Source: Blakeslea trispora
Lineage: Eukaryota; Mucoromycota; Mucoromycetes; Mucorales; Choanephoraceae
DNA: 64,000 bases
Assembly: GCA_025331445.1 (NCBI GenBank)
Contig: JAIWNE010000095.1
Span: 1 to 64,000, forward strand
Direction: 5' to 3'
Shown here: one piece after another, positions 9,757 through 20,250 of the stretch
Layout: every line of letters begins with the position of its first letter
Numbering within the stretch: position 1 is the first letter of the stretch
The notes under the pieces: generated by a model
Told to the model about the DNA's origin: nothing
Databases searched by the model: none
The model's input: only the letters and a program-made list of their open reading frames with translations
Translations under genes and position numbers: made by a program

Positions 9757-11439
9757 AAGGTTGAATCAATTCATTGCAAAGGTCCATCTTAAAAATCATT
9801 TCATCCAAGTATTTGACAATGGAAGCCTTTTGTATGTATTTGTAAGTTTTACATTTGGGAATGTCATTGTAGACTTTATAAACGAAAAATTGCTTGATCT
9901 TATACAAGATAGCCTGTAAATTCAATCTCTTCTGATAAAGCTGATTATTTTGATGAAAACATCAATAACATTGAGGTCTATAGAGTTTCAAATGAATATC
10001 TACAAACAACAAACACAGGTAATTCTCTACCTGCCAGGTCAACTTTAAAAGTAGAGTGTATTACAACGCTACTTAAAAATTTTGGTCCTCAAAGAGGTCT
10101 ATGCAATGGTTGTAGATTAATTTTAAAAAGCATCCGTTCAGTAAGTCCTTGAAGTTGCAGTGATGAACGATCCAAGCAATGATCATAACCATTACTACTT
10201 TGGGAGGTAACCATCCGTTTACTTTGTTAAGAAAGCAATTTCCTATCAAGCTAAGCTTTACCATGACTATTAAAAGATTTGATTTTCGTTTTTCTTTATT
10301 CACACATGGTCAATTATATACTACTTTCTCTCGATGCGCTGACCTTTATGAAATTTGTGCTCTACTTTAACCAAACATCAATAAAACCACTTAACATCAT
10401 TTCCCCTGAACTTCTTTTGTAAAGAGAAATATCGTTATTTTCTAAACAATACTTTATCATCAAAATATCATGCAAGTTTGAGTGTGGGTAATAAAAGTGA
10501 GAACCAGGATCCAAACCGAAGGCGACGACGACCGTAAAACGAGCGTAGCGAGTAGGGCGGCTAGTCTGATCTTACTTTATTCTATTGCTCTGAAAGAGGC
10601 TGTTGTATGCAACACTTGGGAAGAAAAAGAGCTTTCTGATCATGACATCCTGATTCATGCAAGTCTATTTCCTGCAGAATAGTTGTCAATCACAGATAAA
10701 TTTTAGGGTGAAACTTTTTGAATATATCTTTAGTGGGTTTTTAGCCGTAAATTTGTTTTATTTCTTTTATTCTTGTCACGAGCATTTTACAATCTAAACC
10801 TCCATTGCGGTAATAAAATTAGCACCTCCGCTTCGCTTCGGTTAGTTTTGCATGATTCTCTGACGCACTTCCGTATAGATGAGCATGGCATATCTCTAAA
10901 ATCCTCAGAATCGGTTTCGTAAAGCGGTTCCTGCAATTTCAAATATAGGGACATTTTCTGTAGGTTTATCTGATCCGACTATTGGCTAAATTCATATTGA
11001 AATAAATCTGAGCAAACGACATCGCTTTCGCTACTCTCCATGTTCATGAGAAGCTCATGTGCAGTCTTATTCAACCTGTCGTAAGAATCTTCTTATAAAG
11101 CATTGATGTCAAGCAAATTGTAATTTCCCTATTCAAATCATTGTTGTTTTCTGCTTTGACAGATGCTGATGAGCAATCATAATTTGTGCAGTTGAGCGTA
11201 TTTAGTCTGCATATCTTTGTGCCTAATAAAATGAGTATGAAAGAGTGCGCAACTGGATGAAGGGCGATAGTTGCTTGATTGATATGTATTGTTGGTAGAG
11301 AACCTTTTTGTAAGGATTTTCTTTGAAATGTGAAGCAGATACAGAAAGCTTCAGCAGTTTGACTATCCATTGACATTTTTGCTTGTTTTGAAAAGAGAGG
11401 CTTAAATTGCTTGGCTTACCCAAGACAATCTCAGTTGCC
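9757..11439. other. AT-rich region without supportable genes
   Basis: Several small ORFs exist on both strands but none shows recognisable motifs, splice structure or repeat-independent coding character. The location between DIRS remnants suggests old transposon debris. Confidence 0.45.
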
Positions 11440-11650
11440 TTCATTCTGGCTTCTAATGTGGTTAATGCTCTCAGAGCCACGCTTTATTTTTCATACAAAT
11501 ACAATAAATCCCTTTCTTTCTCATATCTTGAAAAGCAAGCATAGTTGTCAGAATTCCAACTTTTTCAGGGTGGGCTAAGTATTCAGAATAAGTTTTTCAA
11601 ATGATTGAGCCAAGACGTATGGGTGGGATTAACCACATTTTCCGCAACAT
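11440..11650. repeat. decayed DIRS terminal/ICR relic
   Basis: At 11455-11545 the text AATGTGGTTAATGCTC, then AGAGCCACGCTTTATTTTTC, then CTTTCTCATATCTTGAAAAG tracks the left terminal repeat of the 5.1-9.4 kb element with substitutions and deletions. About 90 bp on, the reverse complement of 11620-11650 (GAAAATGTGGTTAATCCCACC) tracks the sequence after the ICR at 9127-9148. This looks like a much older related copy reduced to its ends. Confidence 0.6.
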
Positions 11651-12030
11651 TTTGATTTTTAACACATACATGCTGATCAGACAGAGTTTAAGCTCATTTG
11701 ATAGACGCTGACTTAACCTCACTTCGGCTAGAGAGGAAGGGCAGCCTTCTCCCTTTAACATCTTCCTAGCTGATTCGGGCTTAGAGTCTGGCGTTTCCTT
11801 GAAGGAAAGAGATTTCTTTCCTCTCATGTTAGTCATATATATAAACTTCGTGTACATTTGAAGAGCAACAATTACTCGCGGATGGAACCCTTGATAAATC
11901 TTTCTGAATACACCTCTATAATGAGGATATAGAATGGATTCACATGAGTCAAAAAGAAAAAAAAGGGACTAAACGATTTAGTTATAAATTGTACGAAACA
12001 ATATCAAAAAAAGAATGGATGAAGAGAGTT

Positions 12031-13494
12031 TCAATGGCTTGATATATCTAGCTTATTTGCACGAAAACCTTTTAACCATCTTTTAAGCTCATCTTGCGTT
12101 TCAGAGCCCTTCACACTGTTCAAGCAATTAATGGTGATTTGTAGGTTTTCAGCACGAAAGGAGCCTCCCATTGAGACAGGTATCTTATGGTCAAAATCAA
12201 GTCTGAAGGGCGAATGATAATTAGCCGAATTCCAATGACCTTTGATACCACTGATGGCACAGATGTTTTTAGACTGTATCATCAATTCGACAAGTTCTTC
12301 AGATGTAGGTATATCGACTTCTTGACAACCATATCTTCTAAATTTCTTCAAACGATTACTCATAGTTCGGCGAGAGCGTGATGCTAATTCATTATAGTTT
12401 AGGCCAGCACGTTCAGCAGCATGCGATGATTCTTTATCTATCTTTAATGGCTTCTTTTTCAATAGGTGCGGTGGTGACGAAGGTTTAGGCTGCTCTCGAG
12501 TTACTTGCTGAAGTTCTTGCTGATGCTCAGCCTTCTTCTTGGTCTTCCTTTTAGCCTTCTTTTTTGGCGTTTCATTCTGCTGAATTGTCTGATGCAGACC
12601 GGCCTTTTGAATTGCTTTTTTAACAGATTTTTTGTTAGTGACTAAAGGCTGGCTTTTGTGCAATTGCTTGTTGCTATTGGGTTGAATCAGTTTGTGTTGA
12701 ATCAGGTTGTGTTGAACCACTGGCTGCTTGATCGGTTGAATCAGATTATGTTGAACCACTGGTTGTTTGATTGGTTTTGGCTGCTGAAATTTAACTAGAT
12801 TCAAGCGAGGCTGTTCTATTTTTTTGTATTGATACGGCGTTTCTTGCATTGGTATAGATTGCTTCTTGTGACGAAAGCGGTCTTTAATCCAGCAGAGTAA
12901 GCTAAATGGAAAGCATGATGAAAAGCAAGAAGCAGACACCTGATCGTCCATGTCGTTGTATACATCCTGTATCAGTGTTGGCTGTTCAATTTCGGGTATG
13001 TGAATGGTGGATGTCATCGAAGGTACAGGTGTAGGCTCACTTGGGATTTTCTGGGCTTCCTGTTGCACTTTCCTCTTTCTCCTCTTCTTTCTTGCTCTTG
13101 TACGCTTTCCGTTTGATTTGCGTGGTATTGACAGTTCTTTGATGAGCTTTTGCCTAATAGCCATGTCATTTTTGTATGGACCTAACAATCTGTATATAGA
13201 GAGTTCATACATATTTACGTATATTTTAGATGATATTTTCTTAAAGATACAAAAATGAAAAAAAAAGCAGGAGAAAAGAAAGCCAATTCACCTTGCACAT
13301 CCTGTACACCAAACTTTATTCTTAGCAGGTGAAGACAATGGGTAGGTCTTTGTCAGTTGTTGGTTACAAATCAAACAGCAATCTGGCTTATTCAAGGGCG
13401 GCTCTTTCTTCTCTTTCTGCTTATTGTGATTGTTGCTTGTCGATTGATAATGATTTGTATGTTGGACTAACCGCGATAACTCTGTAGATACCAT
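12031..13494 (-). CDS. HNH endonuclease with N-terminal zinc ribbon (paralogue A)
   Basis: Two exons, 13494-13292 and 13189-12031, with intron 13190-13291, giving 453 residues. The N-terminus has a CLIC..WCTGC zinc-ribbon-like pair of CxxC motifs ending at the splice site. Exon 2 continues LLGPYKNDMAIRQKLIKEL, then a long basic, Gln/Lys-rich linker (nuclear-localisation-like KKRRKRK and imperfect repeats of KQPVVQHNLIQ). The C-terminal domain carries an HNH nuclease signature: ICAISGIKGHWNS, DFDHKIPVSMGGSF and ENLQITINCLN. The same domain order and intron position recur in the neighbour at 13814-14796, so the two arose by tandem duplication. HNH domains cut nucleic acids, but the biological target of this nuclear-encoded protein is unknown to me. 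No transposon terminal repeats were seen around the pair. Confidence 0.82.
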
Positions 13495-13813
13495 TTAACA
13501 ACACAACTCAAAAGGAAACACTGTCTTTTTGCTCTATAAAGACAGAATGGTGATGAAGTTGCAACGATAAACAAAGACTTGAAAAAGAATGTAAAGGAAT
13601 GAATGAATTGTTCAATAAAAAAGAGGGAAAAAAAAGAAAGAAATAAAGAGAGGGTGAAAGAAAAGTTGATTCATTGTCTTAATTTATATCCAACTAAATT
13701 ATGCATACACGTACAAAGAAAAAACATAAATAAAAAGAATAAGCTCTGGTAACCAAATCATGTTGATCAAGTGATTCAGCTTGAATTTAGAAAAAAAAAA
13801 CCTTTAAATGAGT
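13495..13813. other. spacer between the two HNH genes
   Basis: Purine-rich, low-complexity sequence between the two tandem genes. It should hold the promoter of paralogue A and the 3' end of paralogue B. No other ORF is seen. Confidence 0.5.
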
Positions 13814-14796
13814 TTATTTTATCTTTATACGTATCTTGATAGGCTTTTTAGTGGCCTCTCTGAAGCCTTTCAGCCACCTCCTTAATTCATTATTGCTATG
13901 GCTCCCTTTGACTTGGTTTATACAGCGAACCAACACTTGCAAGTTACCTATATCAAAGGAACCGCCCATTGAGATAGGAACCATGTGATCAAATTCCAAC
14001 ATAAAGGGATGAGGTACCAAAAAGTGGCCCGAGTTCCAATGGCCTAAAATGCCGCTGACAGCACAACGACCTCTCGACAGTCTAGCCAGTTCAATGATCT
14101 CTTCTCTATTAGGAAAGCTATTTGGTACATACAGTCTTTCGTGTTCTTGAACAAGGCGTCTTTGCCTTAATTTCATATTCTTTATAATAGTTTGAGCACG
14201 TCGATCTTTTGTAAATTCAGGTTCAAATATAGATGCTTGATGCTGTAGGGGCTAATTTTTTTTTTAATTTCAAAACAATCATTTGTTTCAATACAATAGT
14301 AGTTAGTTTGGTAAGAAAACGTTTCAAAACAAGATGATAGTAAACCTCTTTTAACCTGCTGATAATCATGCGCTGTATTGTAGGATATTTCTTGTAAGGG
14401 GCCAACAACCTATTTTTCAATATCAGTTTCATTCTTGCAATACTTCCAGTGTAGGACTTACGTTGCACAACCATTGCATATCAATCCCTTACTTGATATC
14501 TCAGAAAGTGGACATCCAAGCAAGAAAGGCTGGTAGCAGACTGCACAACCTTTGCCATAAGTTAAAGGACAATGAGCTAATGCAACAAGTGGTTGCTTAT
14601 TTGTAACTTGTGATGAAGCCAAACGTATATGCAATTGAGTTTTTGGTAGAATGTTATAATTATAGACAGAAGTAGGATAAGTCACAAGAGGCCTCTGTAA
14701 GTTAATTGAGCGGATAAGTCGAAGAACAGTCATTAGTTGACAGTATAGATAAATATATACAAAAAAGAAGAAGAAAAGATGGCAAGCAATTCTCAT
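13814..14796 (-). CDS. HNH endonuclease with zinc ribbon and possible mitochondrial presequence (paralogue B)
   Basis: Three exons, 14796-14462, 14409-14295 and 14242-13814, separated by 52 nt introns; 292 residues from the first ATG, or 271 from an in-frame ATG at 14733. The second start gives an N-terminus rich in Arg, Ser and hydrophobics with no acidic residue (MTVLRLIRSINLQRPLV), which looks like a mitochondrial targeting presequence. Then come CAVC and ICNGC, joined by splicing to LLAPYKKYPTIQRMIIS, a short linker, and an HNH domain (RCAVSGILGHWNS, EFDHMVPISMGGSFD, GNLQVLVRCIN). The first intron interrupts the codon after GCA exactly as in paralogue A. The long linker of A is absent. 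The role is unknown; a mitochondrial nuclease is one possibility. Confidence 0.78.
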
Positions 14797-15544
14797 TGAA
14801 AGTATTTAAAGAATTCATTCATTGTGATAAATGAGCGTTATACTAAGGAGTATGCATCAACTGATGCAAAAGCTACTTAATCCACCCAATCCATGATTGT
14901 TCTTTTCAGCATGGAAAGTTAGAATCCTAAAAGTGTTGATGACTTCTCATGCATGACCTCAATAATACAACACAGTCAATTGGCATAGTAGATAACACCT
15001 AATGCCAACCAACAAGCACAAGAAATATGCAACCTGTTTTAAAAGGGCTTTATTGGTTGTATTATTTCAGACATTTTTCAGTTACAAAGAATTGTTGTCT
15101 ACATAAGGAAACTCGTATCACATCTATCTTTTCAAGGTACCCCTTATCTTGCAAGCAACCAAAAGATGTGATGAGATGGGTTATTTTTTTTTTTATAATG
15201 TAGAGATCAAATATATTCCATTTATCATCGCAAAGTTAGATTCTTAACAGATGAAGAGAAAAACAGCTTCTGTTAGTAGCTGATTAAAGAATTATCTCTA
15301 GTTATTAACAAAAGGACCAAATGGTTTTCCTCCCTCCCTCTCTCTCTTTTTTTTTTTTTGGAGAGGAACAGATGGTTCCAAAAAAGCTCTTAATCTTGTC
15401 CCAATAAATTTTTGTTTACAAAAAGGGAAAAACGCGTTTCAACCTTTTTGTACGCGTTGGAAAATAAAAAAAAACAAAACAAAGTACCGCTTTACTCTTA
15501 CTCTTCTTTTTTCTTCTAACCTTTCACTCTCTATCTCTCTTTCT
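14797..15544. other. divergent intergenic region, HNH paralogue B / CHL1
   Basis: About 750 bp between two divergent genes. It holds poly-T and CT-rich tracts near 15330-15360 and the paired ACGCGT boxes; no ORF is convincing. Confidence 0.5.
15432..15457 (+). promoter_or_regulatory. two MCB-like ACGCGT boxes upstream of CHL1
   Basis: ACGCGT occurs at 15432-15437 and 15452-15457, 20 bp apart and about 90-110 bp before the CHL1 start codon. In ascomycete yeasts this motif (MluI cell-cycle box, bound by MBF) drives G1/S expression of replication and cohesion genes. The inference that this fungus uses it the same way is untested. Confidence 0.5.
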
Positions 15545-18500
15545 ATGTCGACTGAAACATTTGGGTTTCCTTTTGAGCCTTATGGGATCCAAAAGGATTT
15601 TATGAAAGCACTTTATGATACACTATCAGAAGAAAAAATTGGTATCTTTGAAAGTCCCACTGGTACGGTAAGCAAAGAAGAGAAAGTTAGCAAGTGTATG
15701 TGTATGAGTTAACCTCAAAGACAGGGCAAGTCGCTTAGTTTGATATGTGGATCATTGAAATGGCTAAAAGACCAGGATAAACAAGAGCCTGAACCCATGG
15801 TACCAGCTGTCAAGTCGATAGGTAAAAAAAAAAAAAGGGAGAACTCGACAAGCGAAACCATAAACAACTTTTGACTTAATTTCTCAGTCTCTCTTACTTA
15901 AGCCAACCAACCTGACTGGGTGACAGCCTTACAACAACAGCCACCGGGTAGGAAGCAAAAGCTAGAGCTTGAAAGAAAACGAAAGGAATTGAGAGAACGT
16001 ATCGATCGTGTGAGACAACTGGAAGCTGAAAAGGCAATAGTTGAACTGGTGGATAAAAAGACAAAGAGACGACAGTTAAAGGCAGCAAAAGATGAAGAGG
16101 AGGATTTCTTGGTGACTTACGAAAGCGACGATGAGCAAGCGAATAGTTCCACAAAGAAAAACGATCCACATTCTAACCTGTCCAAGGAAGTACAAGAGCT
16201 TTTAGCCAAGTAAGTGATAACAAGCACAACAAAATGATATGCTGACATGGAAACGAATTAGATTTGAAGCCAAAAAGACACCCAAAGTATCTTACCAGCA
16301 AGAAGACGATGAAGAAGATGAAGAGAGGGAAATCAAGATTTATTATGCTTCTCGAACTCATTCTCAACTCTCTCAATTTGTTCATGAGGTCAACAAGACT
16401 GTTTATAAACAGGATATCTATGAAGTATCACTTGCTTCTCGAAAAAATCTGTGTATCCATCCAGAAATCAGCCAATACAACAGCGTCAATCGAATGAATG
16501 AAGCCTGTCTTGATTTGCAAAAGTCAGGCTCGAAAAAAGGTAGATGCCAATACCTACCTTCTTGGGATAATACTGATAAATGGAATGAATTCCGAGATCA
16601 TGCATTGGTAAGAAAAAAAAAATCCTATAAAGGCTATCCGTATCAATCAGAATATTCTCTTTAGGCACATGTGAGAGATATTGAAGATTTGGTGAATGTA
16701 GGTGAAAAGTTATCTACTTGTCCATACTATGGGTCAAGAAGCGCAGCCAAGTCAGCAAGAGTGAGTAAAGAATAGGAAATTCGGTAACATAAATATTCTG
16801 ATGCTTTCAGTAGCTCATTGTGTTACCCTATCAACATTTGCTTCATGCCGGCACTCGAGAATCTATGAATATATCACTAGAAAACAGTGTGGTGATTGTT
16901 GACGAAGCACACAATTTAATAGAAACCATGACATCCATCCATACAGTTTCTCTGTCCCTCTATCAAATTCAACTTGCCTGGAATCAACTGAATCTCTATA
17001 TTCAAAAATACAAAACACGCTTATTGGGCAAAAATGTCGTCTATATCAAACAAATCCTCAGCATCATCAAAGTGCTGATTCGACATCTGACACCTAAGGA
17101 GGAAGCTAAGAGAAAAGACCATGTCATGCGTGTCAATGATTTTGTTCATGCATGCGGTATTGATCATATCAACATGTACAAGATCAAAAACTATTTGGAA
17201 ATCAGCGGTCTAGCCAGAAAGCTGAATGGATTCATAGACAAGGCAAGGGAAAAAGAAGAGGAGGAAAGACAAAAAGAACGCCTCAAGAATCCAAAGGCAC
17301 CTTTATCTCAACCTTCACCTTCCCTGAGCGCCTCTACCTTAACACTGACTCAGATTGAGGCCTTTTTGATGGCGCTCACTAGTCCTGATAAAGATGGTCG
17401 TATTGTCACTAGTTTTGGAAATACAGAGGGTACGGGTGTATCTGTCAAATACATGCTGTTGAACCCAGCAGATACATTTAAGCCTATTGTAGAAAAAGCC
17501 AAAAGTGTTGTTTTAGCTGGTGGTACGATGGAGCCGGTTTGTATCATTGTAATGTATTTTGTCAGCGAGAAAAGATTTATTTAACACTTCCCATGTTCCT
17601 TTTTTTTTTGTTAGATATCAGACTTCTTAAACCATCTGTTTCCTTTTGTTGATAGTGACAAAATCAAGCATTTCTCCTGTGGCCACATTATACCTCCTAC
17701 CAACCTATCCACCATCACATTAGAACAAGGACCTACAGGAAGACCTCTTTTGTTCAACTACGAAAGTAGACAAGATCTTAAGCTGGTAAATATGATACAA
17801 CTCTCACTCTCTTTTACTTTTTCTTTATATTCAACTGCCTTCCCTTCTATCTATTTTAGATGGATGAAGTTGGTCAGGTTATTGCCAATCTGACTCATGT
17901 AATCCCAGATGGTGTTGTTGTCTTTTTCTCGAGTTTCACTTACCTTGAGCAAGTATATCAACGGTGGACCATGGCTGAAAGTGGACACATATTAGAACGT
18001 ATTTCCAAAAAGAAGCAGATATTTAAAGAACCTAGGGAAAGTAGCAAAGTAGATGCTACATTACGTGATTATGCACTGCAGATTGATTCAGCCGATGACA
18101 GTAGAGGTGCATTACTTTTATGTGTAGTGAATGGTAAAATGTCAGAAGGTATCAATTTCTCTGATAGACTTGGAAGGTAAATGATTTACAAATGCAAAGA
18201 TTCAGGAAAGCAGCTAAATTCCATAAAATAGAGGCATCATTATGGTTGGTTTACCTTTTGCCAACAAAGGCTCTGTAGAATTGGCAGAGAAAATGAAATA
18301 TGCTGATCAGCATTCAGTAAGTGAAATCATACAGGGAAAGTATAGCTTGCTCAATTCTTGATTAGGCAGATGGCTCTAGTGCAGGAAATGAATATTATGA
18401 AAACCTCTGTATGCGTGGTGTGAATCAATCGATCGGTCGTGCTATTCGTCATAAGAACGATTATGCTACTATTGTTCTGCTTGATAAGCGCTATAGTACC

Positions 18501-18611
18501 CCTCGCATTTCAAGAAAACTACCAAAATGGATAGGCGAACATGTAGAAAATGTAGATAAGTTCGGTCTTGCCATAGGCAAAATCTCAAAGTTCTTTAGAG
18601 AGAAAGCTTAA
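15545..18611 (+). CDS. CHL1: ATP-dependent DNA helicase Chl1/DDX11
   Basis: Ten exons: 15545-15667, 15725-15821, 15903-16209, 16262-16607, 16665-16760, 16814-17536, 17615-17785, 17860-18176, 18232-18316 and 18366-18611. They sum to 837 codons in frame, 836 residues. This is an iron-sulphur superfamily 2 helicase of the XPD/ChlR1 group. Walker A is split by intron 1 (ESPTGT|GKS). Candidate Fe-S cysteines lie in [21 protein letters not shown] and STCPYYGSR; the DEAH box is in IVDEAHNL. Later motifs include [16 protein letters not shown] and [10 protein letters not shown]. Chl1 acts at replication forks in sister-chromatid cohesion and unwinds G-quadruplex and forked DNA. Start choice: [16 protein letters not shown] matches the family's Q-motif beginning. 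ACGCGT boxes lie just upstream. Confidence 0.93.
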
Positions 18612-18936
18612 AAGACCTTTTGCAAATAAACCATCCTATACTATCTCTCTCTAAAATCAAAGCGCATATTAAGAAACATGTCTTTTGATACTGGCAATTG
18701 AAGCCTTCCTTATCCATTCTAACAAAGCAACATGCTAAAGCCTTTTCTTTTCTTTACTCTGCAGAGATCTTTTTCCCTTTTTTTTTTTTTTTAGAAAGGA
18801 TCTTGATCGGCCAATCGAATTACTGCGGAATTTGAAAAGGTATAGTAGGAGTGGAGAGAGGGGGGCGGTTGAACTGAAAGGGTCGAATGATACAGCGTCG
18901 GATGAGCTCCCTCTTCTTTTCTGTGTGAATTTAACA
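18612..18936. other. spacer and eL42 promoter region
   Basis: Between the CHL1 stop and the eL42 ATG. It contains a run of 14 T at about 18778-18793 and a GAGAGGGGGGCGG purine tract. No gene is seen. Confidence 0.5.
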
Positions 18937-19572
18937 ATGGTAAAGAGTTTGCTTCTATAGGCTCTCTCTCTCCCTATCCATCCATCCATCCATCCATCCA
19001 TCCATCCATTTGTAGATACTGCTCGACCATTCAACAAACAACAACCTCGACAGCCTAGATGACAGCACAAAAGACACAACTGAAACTGACTTCCCCCGAT
19101 GGATTGATGGACAATGTTATGAGAGAGAGATGACCAACTCAATATTAGAATAAAATGAGAGAAGCAAATGCTAAATCGTCATTGGACTATTTGTTTAGGT
19201 CAACATTCCTAAGACCAGAAACACCTACTGTAAGGGTTCCAAGTGTAGAAAGCACACTCCCCACAAGGTCACCCAATACAAGGCTGGTAAGGCCTCTCTC
19301 TTCGCCCAAGGTAAGAGACGTTATGACCGTAAGCAATCCGGTTATGGTGGTCAAACCAAGCCCGTTTTCCACAAGAAGGCCAAGACCACCAAGAAGGTTG
19401 TTCTCCGTCTCGAATGTACCGGTAAGTTTATTTAGATAGTTGAAAGAAAGAGTTGTTTACTAAATCTTGTTCTATAGCCTGTAAGTACAAGATGCAACTC
19501 GCTCTTAAGAGATGTAAGCACTTCGAATTGGGTGGTGACAAGAAGACCAAGGGTGCTGCTCTCGTTTTCTAA
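18937..19572 (+). CDS. RPL42: 60S ribosomal protein eL42 (L44/L36a)
   Basis: Exon 1 consists of the ATG alone (18937-18939), followed by a 259 nt intron (18940-19198), exon 2 19199-19421, intron 19422-19477 and exon 3 19478-19572. The product is 106 residues, exactly the usual size. It begins [17 protein letters not shown] and contains [31 protein letters not shown] and the zinc-binding ECTACKYK and KRCKHFEL segments. eL42 sits near the E site of the large ribosomal subunit. An intron directly after the start codon is common in fungal ribosomal protein genes. The intron carries a (TCCA)n microsatellite. Codon use is visibly biased to C-ending codons, as expected for a highly expressed gene. 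Confidence 0.95.
18976..19010 (+). repeat. (TCCA)n microsatellite in eL42 intron 1
   Basis: About eight tandem ATCC units inside the long first intron of the eL42 gene. Confidence 0.9.
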
Positions 19573-19743
19573 GCTGTTTGTTTTCTCTGTTTGCTCCGAA
19601 ATAACAATAAAAAAAACACCATTTTTTTTTATATGTGCATAAATCCTTTGATTATTTGAATTGTCCTTTTTTTTTTGGCGTTCATAATAAAAATTCAATC
19701 GCCCCTGAAGTCTGCCTTTTCTTTTTCTTATTTCTATTCAATT

Positions 19744-20235
19744 ATGTCTATTCAAGAATTCCCCATTCAAAACAAACAAACTGCCATCGAGTTGGATGGC
19801 ATTCACACCGAGATTATGTTGACAAGTTTTGCAGACAAAATTTTCATTGTCATTACACAATTTGGAAAGATTGGTAGTTTGGTAAAAAGAAAAAAAATGA
19901 CACTAAGAAAAAGAGAGAGAGAGCGAGAGAAAAACATGGTGTTGAATAGCATAGTTTAGATTCAAACCACATTTGACATTGCACCTCATTTGGCAAACAA
20001 TCCTTCTTCAGCACCAGCCAGTTGTCAGTTCCTGATGGGTGAATCATCAGGCGAACAAAGCGAACTGTATGTTCTTTATGCTACATCTATATTACAGGCT
20101 ATTGGTGCTATGAATCCTCATGAAAAGAGACCACTGTTATTGGGCATTGCACTCAAGCCTTTGAAGGCAATGTCAGACAAGAAGCAGACATTTCACAAGA
20201 TCATCGATCAAATCATGGCTCATGCAGTGTGGTGA
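19744..20235 (+). CDS. proteasome assembly chaperone 3 (PSMG3/PAC3-like)
   Basis: Exons 19744-19881 and 19960-20235 with a 78 nt intron give 137 residues, close to the human protein (about 122). The segment KQTAIELDGIHTEIMLTSFA followed by KIFIVITQFGKIGSL is the characteristic beginning of PAC3 proteins, and the C-terminal half (SELYVLYATSILQAI, LLLGIALKP) fits their fold. PAC3 works with PAC4 in assembling the alpha ring of the 20S proteasome. The identification rests on recognising this N-terminal pattern; no catalytic residues exist to check. Its stop codon lies only 15 bp from the stop of the convergent SPB4 gene. Confidence 0.78.
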
Positions 20236-20250
20236 AGAATTTTTAATTTA

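Noticed and set aside
10482..10682. 66-codon plus-strand ORF
   Set aside because: No motif; lies in transposon debris.
11597..11857. 86-codon minus-strand ORF
   Set aside because: No recognisable motif and partly overlaps the DIRS relic.
18735..19142. Minus-strand ORF with [10 protein letters not shown] repeats
   Set aside because: Translation of the TCCA microsatellite and poly-T tract in the eL42 promoter and intron.
19155..19439. Plus-strand 94-codon ORF
   Set aside because: Wrong-frame reading of eL42 exon 2; the true frame gives a textbook eL42 protein.
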